From Rhododendron vialii (Eukaryota; Streptophyta; Magnoliopsida; Ericales; Ericaceae): DNA of 64,000 bases. Below the pieces are notes generated by a model. The model ran no database searches. It was not told the origin of the DNA and was given only the letters and a program-made list of their open reading frames with translations. Location: positions 2,214,501 through 2,278,500 of the forward strand of contig NC_080564.1 of the NCBI RefSeq assembly GCF_030253575.1, given 5' to 3'. Shown here piece after piece: positions 23,501-38,500 of this stretch. The stretch's first letter is position 1. The number at the start of each line of letters is the position of its first letter. Both the position numbers and the translations under genes were made by a program.

Positions 23501-26500
23501 TTGCCATTTATGCTGAAATAAAGTTATCATGTGACAGAATAATAGACAATAAGACCCTAAAGTTGATTACTGAGCATTCAGAAAGCTCTCCTGCGAAGTC
23601 TGACAAAGATTATCTAGATTCGAACATTCGCGGTATGATTCTCTCTTTTTTTATTGACTAGTCTGATTCATAGTGAAGCTTTCTTAATCAAGTTTTAAAG
23701 CTCCCTTGTCTACATGTTAATTCCTTTTTCCCAATACTAGTGAACATTGATTTTGGGGTGGGGCAAATTTTCTATCATGGTCATATTGTTCGTGGGCAGG
23801 ATTATTTTCGTTTTCACTTATCTACTACTTGAAGATTAGATGTGTGTGAATAGATTTGGCAGCTTCCCTGAGGTAGGTTTGTTTTCTTTAGTTTTCGGAG
23901 GACTGTAGTTCATGGTAACATTCTTCTTACCATAGATATGATCCAGAGAAGACAACTAATCGTGTTTGATTTGTGGCCACAAATCAAACTAGATAGTGCT
24001 GGGGAAATGTTCTAAGACGGGTGGGTGGCTTATCGACTGCCAGCTTGCCATGGTGGACCCCATGATTTTTTGATGGATTGGTCTCTTGAGCACACTTGTT
24101 GGAGGTTCCTGCTTTATTTCTGAAACTATTAGAAGATTGGTGTTTATCCTGTAGTTGTGGATGATTGGTTTTTAGGATATTTGAAACTCCATTCTGATTA
24201 GGTTACTGGTTGCTAGTTGTTATATACTGTGTTTTAGATGTGTGACTATAAGATAAGCACTGTGGTTGCTGTTATTCTCTTATTCTGTTCTTTTGTTCTG
24301 GTTGGGGTGGAGGGAGGCTGTGCGGGTTGGTCTTTGGCTGGCATATTCTTCCGTTAACATTATTGCTTAAATGTTTTTCTGTGAATTTACATGATATGTG
24401 ACTGCTGTATATGGATATTGTTGGCATCCTCATTGGTGAGATATTAGGATTTCTGACTTGGGAGTTTGTAGCACTACCAGTGGAGGTAATTCTTGGGTGC
24501 TTGTTTTGCTGACAACATTTTAAACATGAATACTTGCAGAGAAGTTGCTGTATTTCTCTGAAAGTTTTGATGCGAAATTGTTCCTTTCTCGTATACACCA
24601 AGAAACAAGCGGAGCAGACTTGGAGGCTGGTGGTCTTGCTTTAAAAACTGATCTTAAAGGACGGACGCAACAGAAAAAACAGCTGGTCAAAGAAAATTTT
24701 GACTGCTTTGTCTCTTGCAAAACTACGATTGATGGTAAGCTACCATCTCATAAGATGAGGGAAGTGACATTATCTTTTGTGATGGCTTGTTAGCCAGTGC
24801 CTTCCGAGTCAATCTTACTATTTACTATCTCTCCGTCCCTGTTTTCCTTCTCCTTCTTCTTCTCATGCATATAAAACTTTATTTTTTGGGTGGTAAAATG
24901 AGGATCCTTGGTTGATTATTGTACAGACATTGAGTCAAAATTGAAGCGGATTGAAGAAGACCCTGAAGGTTCTGGAACCTCTCACTTATTTAATTGTATT
25001 CAAGGAGTCAGTTCACAGGCTAATCGTGCTTTTGGGCCTTTATTTGAGAGACAGGTTAGTAGGTTTGAGATTTGCAATATATCTGGAGTTCTTTCTTGTA
25101 GGTGTAATAAGGTTGGGATAAATTTTATTAATTTTAAAATTATTTTATGTAGGCTCAAGCTGAGAAGATCAGGTCTGTTCAAGGAATGCTTCAGAGGTTC
25201 CGAACACTATTCAATTTGCCTAGTTCAATCCGTGGGAGCATTAGCAAGGGTGAATATGATTTGGCAGTTAGGGAGTACAGGAAAGCCAAGTCAATCGTGC
25301 TGCCATCCCATGTACAGAAAATCTAGTCTCACTTAATGATGTTTGGTTGCCAAAGATCATATCCACTTTTGATTTTAGGCACACCATGCATGTGTTTGTA
25401 GCTGGGTTGTCTTCTTGCCAGTACTGCACATTTGTCTAGATTGAATTCTATACCTGTTGTTTCTAAATGGAAGAGCATGGTTGAAAGGGTTTATGCAGCA
25501 TTTGGCTAGCCCGTCAATTAAAATTCTTCTAACTTGTTCTGGTTACTTTGCTTTGATTATTAGAAAGTCTGCTGGTAGGAATTCCTCAGGCAGGTAATGA
25601 TTCATGCAACGAGCTACCAATTTGTGAGGATGATGTGTTGCTTTTCCACTACATTTTTGAGGATCATTTTGATAAAAACAATAGGACACTATAATGATTT
25701 GTGATTAGCCTCAAATAATTACTTGGTTCCCACACTAGCATTCATGTTAATATTTGTGAGGTATCTCTATTAGGCCTTTTTAGCTTTGGAACTAGTTACC
25801 ATCATGGTAACGCAATGAGCAACCATTTTATTACCATCATGGTAAAGCAATGAGCAACCATTTTATGAGGAGGATCTAGTGTTGGTGCATATTCTTACCT
25901 GAGCTCTTAGAGGGGTATGATACTCCGACAATAGTTTGGAGGCATTTATCCTGGACTATGCATTTTTGTTATGAAAATTCGACGGGTTTTGCTTTTATTC
26001 ATTTTGTAGCATGTTTGTTTTTGTCATGTATCATTGCTTAAAGTTTTCTAGTTTGATTATGTTCTCCTTTTTCCTGCCCCAACAAATGTGTACTTATGCT
26101 ATAACTCCTTTTCAGGTGGGTATTCTGAAACGTGTTCTTGAGGAGGTTGAAAAAATTATGTATGAGTTTAAAGGCATGCTTTACAAATCCTTGGAAGATC
26201 CAAATATAGAGTTTAGAAATGTATGTTCTTCATACACCTACATGTTATATAGTTAAGTATTGTCCTATCATGCCGAAAGGATATCAAATGTATTGATTTG
26301 TTTGCTTTCCCTATCAAATAAATACAACATAAGAATGTGCTTGCTGCTTAATTTTTCTTTCAAAACAATGCGAGTTTGATCTAACAGCTATTTTGAGCAA
26401 TCCCATGGTTTGGGGTTCATGTCTTTGTTTCTAGTTGATGCCGTAGACGATATAAATAATGATACTGTACCATGACGAGAACTTACCTAACCCTTACCAG

Positions 26501-29500
26501 TGACCAAGTGCCAGTTCCCCCTCTCCTTCCCCTGCCTGTTTTCATAAATGAATGGAAGAGATATGTTGTCTGTTGCGGCTACATTTTCTCTGCGCCTAGT
26601 CAAATCCTTTTTTGCCCCTGAGTTCCATTGGCCATAATTTGAACCATATGCACAACTGTGGTAACAGGATTTTGGATGATTACAAATGTGCCTTTTCAAA
26701 CACAAAATGTATTGTATGCATTCACCCCAAACAACCCTTCCTATGATGGCATTAAAGTCCATGTGTACCCAAAATGATGGTTAAGGTCACCATATTAGGT
26801 TTGGGTGCCTTCATGGTGGGACCATTTGACAGTTGACTCACAAGCCTGGCCCCAAGGGACTCCTCTCTCCTCTTTTGATTTTTTCGCCTTGCCTTAGAGC
26901 ACATTTAACATATTCACTCAAGGCAACATGTTGAAACGTATGAAAGGGGCTATAATATGAACTTAGAGCGAGTCTACCCTTGTGCCAAAATTTCATGTCA
27001 GAGCCAAAATTTTGCCTCCAAGAGTGGCGAAACCCTCTCCACCCTTGTGCCAAATTCAATGCCGAACTTTGGCAATGCCATTCTTTGTGCCCAATTTGGC
27101 AATTGCTAAACCTGCCACATCATCCAAGCCATTTGATTTTCAGAAAAAATGAGGTGTGTAATCCAATCTTCTGGTTTTGAGATTGTGCCAAAATAACGCC
27201 AAACTGGTGTAGTAACATTGCTGTTTTTGACACCGCAGCGAGCTAAAAAATGGCTTTGGCATTCTTTTTTTGTGTGTTAATTATGGCAATGTCATTTTGA
27301 CATCAACGGGTGAACTTGCTATTAGAGCATGTTTGTTTCGCTGGGTATGAGTATCAGAATGGACTATACATTGAAGGGGACCTCACATATCTAGTGTTTG
27401 GTTAAAATTGTTACTGTCTGGATGAAATATCCATCGGATTTTGTATCCCAAAAAAGATGGGATATAGTATGTACACTACCATGGGGTGTGGTATATTATT
27501 GGTCCCTCGCTATTTGTCTAATGTGATTTTATATCCTCTGTGGTGATATATTCAAACAAATGGGCGCTTGATGGTCATAAGGCTTGTGGTTGACCGATTT
27601 TAAGAAAAAGAAGGTGAAATTATGGGAGTGACTGCTTAAGTTTGATGCCTTTTCTTACAATTGGCATCACAAGATAAGTGTAAGTGGTACTGATTATTGG
27701 CCTAGTGGGTCATATTGGCAATATGGTTTGCTCTCTCACGTTTTCAATTGTCATTTATAAGTTTGTTTCCTCGATTCAGTTTTCTAACTTGTGAACAGAT
27801 TGTTTCTGTAAATTAAAAAAGTGTACCGCTTGCGACAATTTCTGTTGCCTGGATGTCTTTTATGCATTGCATAGCTACCATTACCACCTCGTATGTAGTT
27901 CTTGGGGGATGGGAGGTTTAGCTAGCCAAGGCAATCCCTCTGGAGTTGCATTGGCAACACCTTGACAACTGTGCCACCTTGATGTAGCTCATCTATGCGC
28001 ATATATTACTTTTGATGGCGGTTACTGAGTGCCATTGTTATGTGTATGTTTGTTATTCGGTTTAATTTCAAAACTCTAGCAGTTAATATTTATCTTATGC
28101 TTCATGTAGCTTGAAAACATCGTTAGAATTTTGTTGGAGCTGGAACCTGACTCAGATCCTGTGTGGCATTATTTAAATATCCAGGTGAGCGTAAATATGA
28201 AATGTACTACAGTATTGACTTGTTCGCGAGGAATATTCAGGTGGCTAACTGAAATGGATAATTATCTAAGTTACCCTGTTTGTTTGATCTCGAAAGATGC
28301 CTTTAGCCTTGCTGGTAAAGGTGACTTAGGTCATTGGAGTTCATTCTGTAGACTTGGATCATCAATTTCCATTCTTACTATGTTTTCTCTCTCTAGTCTT
28401 AACAGACCAGTGTCCAAAATCTTGCTGTTCCATTTAAATTCTTGTTGGCATTCCCCCCTCACCCCCCCTTCCTTCTGATTCGTTCACCACATTGTTACTA
28501 GTTCTAATTTGATATGTTGCTTTTTCTACTGACAGAACCACAGAATTCGAGGTTTGCTTGAAAAATGCACCTTAGACCATGAAGCACGGATGGAACTTTT
28601 GCAGAATGAGATATGTGAAAAGGCATTATCTGATGCAAAGTGGAAACAAATTCAGCAAGATTTGAATCAGACTGTAAGTGCAACAACTAAAGGACAACCT
28701 TCTGCTAGTATAAAATCTGACCTGATTAGTACTCTATCAAGAGCGATGATTTTCCTGTGTACTCTTAGCAGGAAGATGTTGACTATTCTCTCTCTCTGAA
28801 GAACAGCCATCTTCTGGGATATTCAGAGCCTGTAGACTTTAATGGTGCAGAAATTGACGCTCTTAGGGGAAAGTATATCCGCAGGCTAACTGCTGTACTT
28901 ATCCATCATATACCTGCCTTCTGGAAAGTAGCACTTTCTGTTTCCAGCGGCAAATTCGCAAAGGTATCTTGGAGATTCTATTAATCTAAGGTCCTAACAT
29001 GTTGTCTAATATGTACCTTAAACATTGTCTGTTTTTCTGTAAGGTCAAACATCTATAAGATGTACCTTGTACTTTGTACTTTTTCCCCCTTCTTTAAGTA
29101 ACTAAGATTTTCCAGGAAATTTAGTGTCTTTATTGAATTTGGAACTAAAGCGAGTGCTGTTATCATAAGCAACAAATTGGTCACTTCACTTTGTATTGTA
29201 TTGTATCCTGATGCATATATTTTATCCAAGGTTGATGGTTCACTATTTGAGGTTCTGGTTTACTAGAGTCATTCTAACCATACTTAGTGCTGTTTATTGA
29301 TTGGGAAGAAAATGGCTAATTTGCTACTTGCAAATTTTTTTGTTTCAAGAAGAAATAGCTAGTGAACTGGTGAAGGGTTAAGGACGGGTGGGGGACAATT
29401 AGTTCCATTGTGCATGGAGATAGGGGAAATCAGCATAAAACTGTACTACTGACTGCTGTATAAGCTCCCAACTAAAGGCTGTATCCACTGCACATGAGAA

Positions 29501-32500
29501 CTAACAGGCAAGCAGCCTTACACGTGCTTTTCTTTTTAGAGGCTGATTCTGTGACTCACAGCCACACTGCAGCCAGGGCTGATGTGCACTTGGCATTGTG
29601 CCCTCCAAAAAAACCACCACCACCACCCTACCCAATCATCCGAACCCCCATCCTCTCTCTTCTTCTTTCGAATGCAAAGTGGTGTGCTGTGGCGGATGTT
29701 CCTTATTCCATTATCTGTTGCAAGTTGTATTGGTGGCAAATTCACTAATTTTATGCTTTTTTTTCAATATTCAATTGCTATTTCAGTATTCAAGAAAAAA
29801 CTAGGGTTTGTCAAGCTGGGAACAGCCATCAGTGAGAGAACAAGTGTGTCCAAGCATCACTTGAAGCAGTAACGAATTAAATCTAGGGGGGCTCTGGAGA
29901 ACTTTGGAAATACCAAAGTTCATTTTGTGGTGGGCTAGTATTGCAGAGCTTGCAGTTCACTTCTTAAAAGTAAGGAACACAGTTATAGGAGTTGGATAGA
30001 GCAGTTCAAAATTGGCTCTGTTTCTAAAGTGGCTGGTCGCTGGAGTTACAGAAGAGCAGTTGTTGCTAGAAATTCTGGACAGAAACCTACAAAGGCTTTG
30101 GTTTTTAAAAACAAGGCCAAAATTGGGTGGAAAGGTGTTAGAAAGAGGAAGATAAGATGAATCTGGGAGTTTCACCTAAATTCAAAAGAATCGCTTCCTG
30201 TGATATGGTGGCATCACCCATTAAACGTCCAATGTGAGTCCCATGTGGATTGGGGTCGTCTCAATCCCTTTTCCCCTACACGAGGGGCCCCAATTCAATC
30301 CTAATACCACGATGAGCACTTGGTCCTCCCAGAATAGTGACCCATTGTACTGCCCCTCCAGCCAAACAAACACTGAAGCTCGCTCAAAAAGGCTATCCAA
30401 AGGGATGCCATTTGGGTATGTTGCTCCTAGTTATGTACATAAGATCTCCTGTGCAAATTTCCAGTGTGGGACAATACATGCCATCATGGCGAATTGGATT
30501 TGTTTCATTTTTCAATTGCTGCTTGCAATTGTTTTATAATCCACTGATCTGCATTTTCTCCTTTAAGAAAATGGCCTTGCTCGGGCTTTGAGGCTGGGAA
30601 AATTTACCGGAAACCAGAAGCGAAATGTATTCTTTCATCCTTTAATGAGGACAATTGGAAATTTCTTGCAAAGTTTAAAGTTTAATGGGGCATGAATTAT
30701 TTCCTTTCTTTGGCTTTAGCTCAGTTAATCTGTTCTGTGTTCATCTAAAAGTATTCATCATTCTTGTTCAGTCTTCCCAAGTTTCTGCTGATTCCAATGT
30801 TAATAATTCTGCAAATAAAAGCGAGGAAAAAGTTGGAGATGGAAAGTACTCAAGTCATTCTCTTGATGAAGTTTCTGGAATGATACGGATTACTATATCC
30901 GTGTATGAATCAAAGGTAAATATGCTCTCTATTGTTACAGGCACTATGGAATACCATTTTGTTATGGTACTTCTGAAAATGAACCTTAGTAAGATGCTTT
31001 AGGATTGGTGATTGTAATGATGTATTTTACCAGCTGGAGCATGTTGGTTGCACATGCCAATGTTATAACTTGAGCATTGTATAGATAATCACACATTCAT
31101 GCAAACTCTTTTTTGCTTGGCAACTATGTCCAATGGTGTATTGTCTAGCATTGAAACAATATTTTATTCTAGAAGCATATGTCTGAGTGTTTGAATCTTT
31201 AAGTATGGGTTGTCAATGCTGTTGCATCCCAAAAAATAGTTACTCTTAATCTGATTGTTGACCTAAGTAGAATACACCCGTTGGCGTACTATGATCATCA
31301 ACAGATTGATGTGATTGTGGCTCTTCACATGGAAAGGATAGTGATTCATTTATGCAGCCCAATCAGGCAACTAAAGCTAGGGTCTTTATTTTGGGGAAAG
31401 ATGGATAAGAGATTTCTCTTTTTCTTTTTCTTTTTCTTTTTTGCTTTACTTTTCTTTTCTAAAACACGGGATTGACAGGGTATGCCAAATACTCGACCAT
31501 CTATAATGCATCTTCTGGGTGAACTAATGCTTAGCATCTATTATTTATGGCCTTGTGTGATCTTCAATCTGGCTACTGTTGTTCCCAGCCTTTGAGTTGA
31601 GCTCGGTAATTTTATGTCTGAAGTCTATTATGAGATTCCCAGTTTGCTCTTCAGATGAGAAAATTGAATCACTCTGGCAACTTTGTCAGTTTTGTACATT
31701 GCACGTGGTGTTAATGTAAAGTCACCTACTATTGGAAACTCTCGACTATAGCTGTTATTTTGACGGCGCATTGTTGATTGTGACATATTATTCTTAACCT
31801 TTTGGTTTTTAGCTATATGGCATCTGGGCTTATATGTAATCTAAGATTTTTTGTTTTGTTTTTTACATTATCTTTTTTTTTGGATTGATTCAGTTAGTTA
31901 TCATTTTGCTTTTTCTTGTTTCCGTTCTAAAATCTTGTTCTCTCTTTCTTTTTCTGCTTTTGTTTTCCATTTGTTCTTCTTCAAATCCTTTCTTAACATG
32001 CCTTCCTGTCTTCACTTTTTTCTTCTTTTTTTAACCGATTTTGGATGCATTTAGCTGATCAATGGTTACAAATACTTAAACATGATTTTTCATATCAAGT
32101 AATGTTTGTCCTCACACCTCAGGCATGGACCTCCTTAAAATTTCTCCTGTATAATTGGTATGCAATGCTTTCCTCGCACTTCAGGCATGATCCTCCTTAG
32201 AATTTTCGCGCTTAAGTAGTAATGAATGCTTTTCCTCACACTTCAGGGATGATTGAGGTTAGTATTTCAGGCCTTGTAAGTAATATGCGTATCTTCTTAC
32301 ATGGACAGAATTGGAGTTAGTTGTTAAACATAAGTACGGTGGATAAGAAATTGCTTTAGCCTCAATGATTTTACTACAAGCGGCAATCAAGCAACTAGTC
32401 TTCTGCCTAAACCAATTCTTAACAGATATGACGCATGCATCATACATGAGGTGTGGCAGAGAAATTTCTACATTCTTCATTTAGTCCAGAAACCTCCCTA

Positions 32501-35500
32501 TTTCATGTACATCAACGTTTGAAGATGTCTGGTGGTTTTGACTGTGAGAACCTGGCATGCGTAGGGAGAAGCAACAATTATGAAGTTTCCTGTTTAATTT
32601 AGTTGATCATGTTTGGCCTTGGTCGCATTTTTTTCTCAGCAATAATGTTTCCATCTTCAAATACTGATTTGGAAAACGAGAGTGGATCTAAATGTTTGTA
32701 CTGTTACTGCTGCAGGTCCACAACACATTCCGTGATCTTGAAGAGTCAAATATTCTTCAGCCATTTATGAGAGATGCCATAAAGGAAATATCTAAAGCAT
32801 GCCAAGCTTTTGAAGCAAAAGAATCAGCTCCTCCAATTGCTGGTATCCGTATTTCGCTCCTGTTGTTATTTATTGTCCTCTAAAATTGTTTTGACTGTTA
32901 GTTTCTGTGACCAACAGTTGCAGCACTGTGGACGCTGCAGTCTGAGATAACGAAGATTTACATACTAAGGCTTTGTTCATGGATGCGGGCTTCAACAGAA
33001 GAAGTATCTAAAGAGGAATCATGGGTCCCAGTTTCTATCCTTGAAAGGAACAAGTCTCCGTACACAATCTCTTCATTGCCCTTGGTGTTCCGTTCAGTTA
33101 TGGCTTCAGCAATGGAACAAATAAATATGTAAGCCTTCAGAGCCTAGTTAACTGCTTTGCATTAAAAGAGATAGGAGAAAAATGATACCTATTTTTCTAT
33201 TTCTGTAAAGAAAGTAACACAAAATGGAGTTGGGTGGATAGTTTGCTGGAAGTTCATTGTCTATCTTTAACAAGTAGTGATGACAATGCTATTTTTACGC
33301 TTGAACACACGGGTGTAAATGATCTTTTCCGGGCCTGTGCTCTGTTACCCTTATTTCCTGTGATTAGCTAGCTAAATGAACTGCCCATGCTGCTCAGCTA
33401 GCCTATCTTTGGTGTCAAAGACTCTAGTCCGTAATTATTTGCTTCATTTTGTTTTTGCAAATTCGGAAAACGTAAATTTTAATTTATTCTAACTTACTGC
33501 AAATTACTCCTTATAGTTGCTACGTGTCATGGATAGGAAGACGGTCATCCTCGTATTTTCACGGACAAGGATCTACATGTGCCATCCTCAAAAGGAAACA
33601 TATGTACATCCATGAGTTTGGTTCCTATCCAAACCCTAAGGACTTAAGGTTACTATAGATTCTCCTAAATTCCATGCTCTCGATTACAACAGATACTGTC
33701 TACCCAACTCTGCCCCAGACAAAAGTATAGGCCGTGTCTTTGGGACAGTACTTTGATTTCATGTCCTCTACTGCAGGAATCAAAACTGAACCTGATGATG
33801 ATTTTGTGGATCGTAGGCTAGTTATAAGAGGTGGCCCGTTGGTACAATTGCCCTGGTCATTCCTACTATGTTACTTGGATCCCCAATTTTGGGGGAAGTG
33901 CTCCTGTCGACACGACACGGGTACGGTGTGGGATACGCACTGAATTACCAATTAAAGGATGGTAGGCGGCGGGGAGTTAAAGGATGTAGAACTGGGACAA
34001 AGGGCCAATGCATCTATATTGCATATCATAACTAATGCCTTAGCATTTATCATGCGAGGAATGTGGAATTCATAACTAGAGGGATACCAGTAGCTGAAGC
34101 AAATTACATATCAAGGTGATCAATGAGAGGCTCAAAGGATATGCCAGTTATCATGCGAAGAATGTGGAATCACCATCTCCTATGGTTTAACAAAAGGCTT
34201 AGCTATAACTCTTATGTTGAAGAGCTTCCTCCAAATTCAAAGCAGTCCAGAGCCACATCATGGTAGCATGATTCCAATGAACAATCTTAGGTCTACAAAT
34301 AATTTCCGAGGAGTTTTGTAAAGAATTGCAATCCTAGGTCTACAAGTTATTTCCGAGACGTTTTGTAAAGAATTGTTTTGTACTAGACTGTAGAAATGTT
34401 CTCAGAATCGTTCAGTGTGACGGCATCCAGATTTTGGGAGAATAAAGTGCATACTCCAATATAGTTGGATGGTGAACGGCACATCTTTAATGAGCTCCAC
34501 TTGCCAGCATATGACGGGTTTAGTAGACCAGTGTTTAACCTTTGCAGTTAGTTAATCCGCCAAAGGAGATCAATGTGCTGCTGTAGTTTTAGAGGATATA
34601 AAGAGGAACACCAAGATATCTAACAGGTAATGTCCTATCAAGATTCTAACAGTTAGGCGGGCAACGCCTAAACATTAGGCGGATTTTCCATTTTTTCCAT
34701 TTTTGAATATTCTCCTACCCCCTCCCAAGTTTTGAGATTTTTGATCGTGTAAGAGAACTATATATATCGTAGTAAAACTACACCAAAGCCCCTTGTATTA
34801 TATTACCACGACACTAAAGCCCTTAATTTTTTGAAATCACATCACCTACCCACCTAGCGCGTAATCCCGCCTAATCTGCCTAGCCGCCTAGCCCGCCTAG
34901 CCAATTAATTGCTGATTAATCCCGCCTCGCGGTCGGTTAATCGGCCCGGCGCCTAGACAAACGCCTAGGCCCCAAGGCGTGGCGGCGGGGTACCGCCTAG
35001 CGCCTAGCCTAGGCTGACTTGTAGAACACCAAGATATTACATAGGATATAAAGATGACTGAAGTTGTGGAACATCCCAAATTGGAATAGTGGACCAAAAT
35101 TAAAGGACAAAGGGAGCAGTTGTTTACAAACTACTCTGGTAACAAAATTTATTATCACTCATCAATAATTAGATAGTGATAATGATAGTCTTAGATGATT
35201 TAGCAATCTGAACCCCGCCAATGGATTCAAATGTTACGAATGTCTTGGCTAATTCTTAATTATGACGGCGGGCAGACAAGTTCGAAACTGCCACCCTTCG
35301 TATTCGTTTGTCAAAGGTCATCATATTAGCATGGAATTGATACAAAAAGTTAATGTTTGGTTAGAGCAGCATTTCTGAGCAGAACTTAGAACTTTGTGGC
35401 TTGTAGATCCATGTGAGCTGTTTGATACACTATTCAACTCTTTTGTTGGATGCACAAATTTGATTCCCTTAAGTGCACTCTCAAGGTTTGTACTTTTCAG

Positions 35501-38500
35501 GATGATTCAGTCTTTAAGGAGCGAGGCTACAAAAACAGAAGATACTTTTGCGCAGCTTCAAGAAATTCAAGAATCTGTTAGACTTGCTTTTTTGAACTGT
35601 TTGCTGGATTTTGCTGGTATGATGGATGTATTATTGTCTTGACTCTGTTTTCCACAGTAAGAAAAAACTTGTGACTTCCATTTACTGCACATTAATAATT
35701 AGGTCATCTGGAGCGTAGTGGTGGCGATCTTGCCCAGAATGGATCCAGTAAAGGAAACCTGCATTTGCAAAATGGATATCCTCACGAGTTACAAGAAAAC
35801 TATTCTGATCCTGTCCCTGGAAGTGTGGTTGATCCGCACCAACAACTTTTGATGGTTTTGAGCAACATTGGATATTGCAAAGATGAACTTTCTCGTGAAT
35901 TGTACTACAAATACAGACATATCTGGCTACAATCCGGGTATGTAGTCAGCACTTCAGCTGCTTCTTGAAGTGGAAGCATATTAAATCTGTTGTGGAGGGT
36001 CAATAGCTTTGGTTTTAGTGTCAATGAGTTGGTAGCAATTTGAGACATCTGGCTGTAATATGGTATGTGGACTACTTTACTGATTTGTGTTTCCACGTCC
36101 ACCTCTGCACACATCACATTTGCTCCTTTTCTGTCCCATGCGTGGGCATGTGGCTACAGCCTACACTGTTCTACAAATTTAGTTGTAATATTTGGCATTC
36201 CATGAGGTTACTGGTACAAAACAGGTTGTCCTTTGATTGTGGGTTATGGGTATTTTGTCGTTTGTCATTTTATTCTATTGTTGAATGCCAATTCAAGCCG
36301 CATATTATCTTTTCTACTGCAGAGGAAGGGATGAAGAGGATAGTGATATGCAAGATTTGGTTATGTCCTTCTCTGGACTTGAAGAGAAGGTCCTTGAACA
36401 GTACACTTTTGTGAAGGTATATCTAAGCATTTGATTTCGTTCGAATAGATTATTGTTGCTCCACATCTTCACACATCATGTGACTCCTATCTCTTTCTTT
36501 TTCTATTGCCATCTATTAAATAGGCTTTGCACTAAACTAATTCCCATTTGGGTGAAACCTTAAGTTGTGAATCTCTGCCTTCTAGATGACATTCCTTACA
36601 GCTGCAAGTATTAAATCCTTGTGTAACAGAAGCTAGTGTACTAATCAGGTTAAGTCATTGACATTACCGCGAAAAACTGAGAGGAAAAACTACGAGGAGA
36701 GCTTCATTAACATTAGTCAGCATGAGTTGCAGCCTGCAGAACTTGGCATGGACTTCAATAACCGAAATGATACTTGAGCATTAAAGGGCAGCATGATGAA
36801 TCGTTTTGGTAGCTCCCTCATTTTGCTATGACAAGAAAACTCCTGCCTTACACTTTTTACAGAATTTGCAAAAGCTGATGACAACTGAAATTATTCTTTG
36901 GGTAGAAATTACTTTTGCTCCTCTGCTTGATTACTTGAATTATGAAAGACCAGAAGGAAAGTTTTGAAAGAAAATGAGATTACCAATGAAATGGATAATA
37001 AAGGGAGTGCACTGAAGGATACAGCAATTTTCCATGAAAACGGAAGAATAACCTAACCTGATTACAAACTTTTTAGACATCTTCATCATCTTCTTTTGCA
37101 AGTAAACTGTGTCAATTTCCACATTGTGATTACAAACATTTGTGAAATTTTTATTGCTCTGACATTCTGGCTGCAATGTTGGGTTAGAATTCAATACCTG
37201 GCTATCTTTTGTCTTGTCTATTTCAGTTTTCTTGATAAGCTGGTCGAGGTATCTTTGATGTTTATATCGTCGAGTCAAATAGCAACAGACTTTCCTATAT
37301 TGTTTGTGTGTTGATAAAATTATTCAGTAACCTTGAGTAAAGTTAATTGGGATGGGTTTGTGATGTGGAAAGTTGCTTTTTTACAGAATGCACACATAGC
37401 TACCACTCAATTGTTTGATGAAACCAAAGACAAACTCTCTTACTGTGGTCTCCCTAAATATTGGCCCTTCTAAATCAGCATCCTTGTCTTTTTGTTAGGC
37501 AAGTTTGATCAGAACAGCTGCCACGAACTATTTACTGGATTCTGGAGTTCAATGGGGGGGAGCACCTGCAGTCAAGGTGAGGAATTAGAGAAATCAATTA
37601 TTGGTTCTTTTCTCCTTCTAAGTTCAATCTCTCAACAATTCCTATAAAATGGTACTGCACTTTTGTAGGGTGTGCGAGATGCTGCTGTAGAGTTATTGCA
37701 TACTCTGGTAGCTGTGCATGCAGAGGTACTTGAATGCATGCTTTGCGTGGTTCATGTTTCACATTTTCTTGTTTGCTAATAAGTTTTTACTACTGTCTTT
37801 TCCTTTACCTGCATTTGTTGCACTGCATTTATGATTTCTTTACTAAGGCCAATCTTTAAGCCCAACTAAGCCATCAACTGGTCACCATTTTTTGTTTAGT
37901 TGCTTAATTAATCTTATGAGATGAAATAATTCCCTCGACTCAGGTTTTTGCTGCTTGTAAGCCCCTACTGGACAAGACGCTTGGTATACTTGTGGAAGGT
38001 CTAATTGATACTTTCCTCAGTCTCTTCCATGAAAATAAAACCAAAGATCTTAGGTCATTTGATGCAAATGGTTTCTGCCAGCTCATGCTCGAGGTAAATA
38101 ATGGTGTTCCACTTTGCTTGGTTGTATTGTCTTAAATTTGGTACTTTGTTTTCTGGCGGAGGTATTTATATCCTGCAGCTGCTAAAGTTTAGCAATTACT
38201 TGATTAACTTGGTGCATCTATCTATATGTTTAGAGCATCCGCAATGGGAATAATCAAAATCGATAACCAAAATGTGCCACGTCAGCATTTGATTATCTAT
38301 TTAGTTCATAATCAAACTTAACAAACTTGACCTCCACATTGGTTATTTTTGTATCCCTATAAAAAAAACCCCCACAATACGCAATGCACCTATGTCCAAT
38401 TGCAAACGAGTTTCAATCACGCACCCGACCACACCAAATTATTCGTCTCGATGAAACAATTCTAATGTGAGGTTTTTTAATTTTTTAGTTTTGAATTTGG

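Noticed and set aside
29882-30180. Retrotransposon-like coding remnant in SEC5 intron 10
   Set aside because: No reverse transcriptase, integrase or other recognisable motif in any frame.
33734-33943. ORF with KTEPDDDFVDRR segment in SEC5 intron 13
   Set aside because: Not needed for the SEC5 frame and not recognised; flanking exons join in phase without it.
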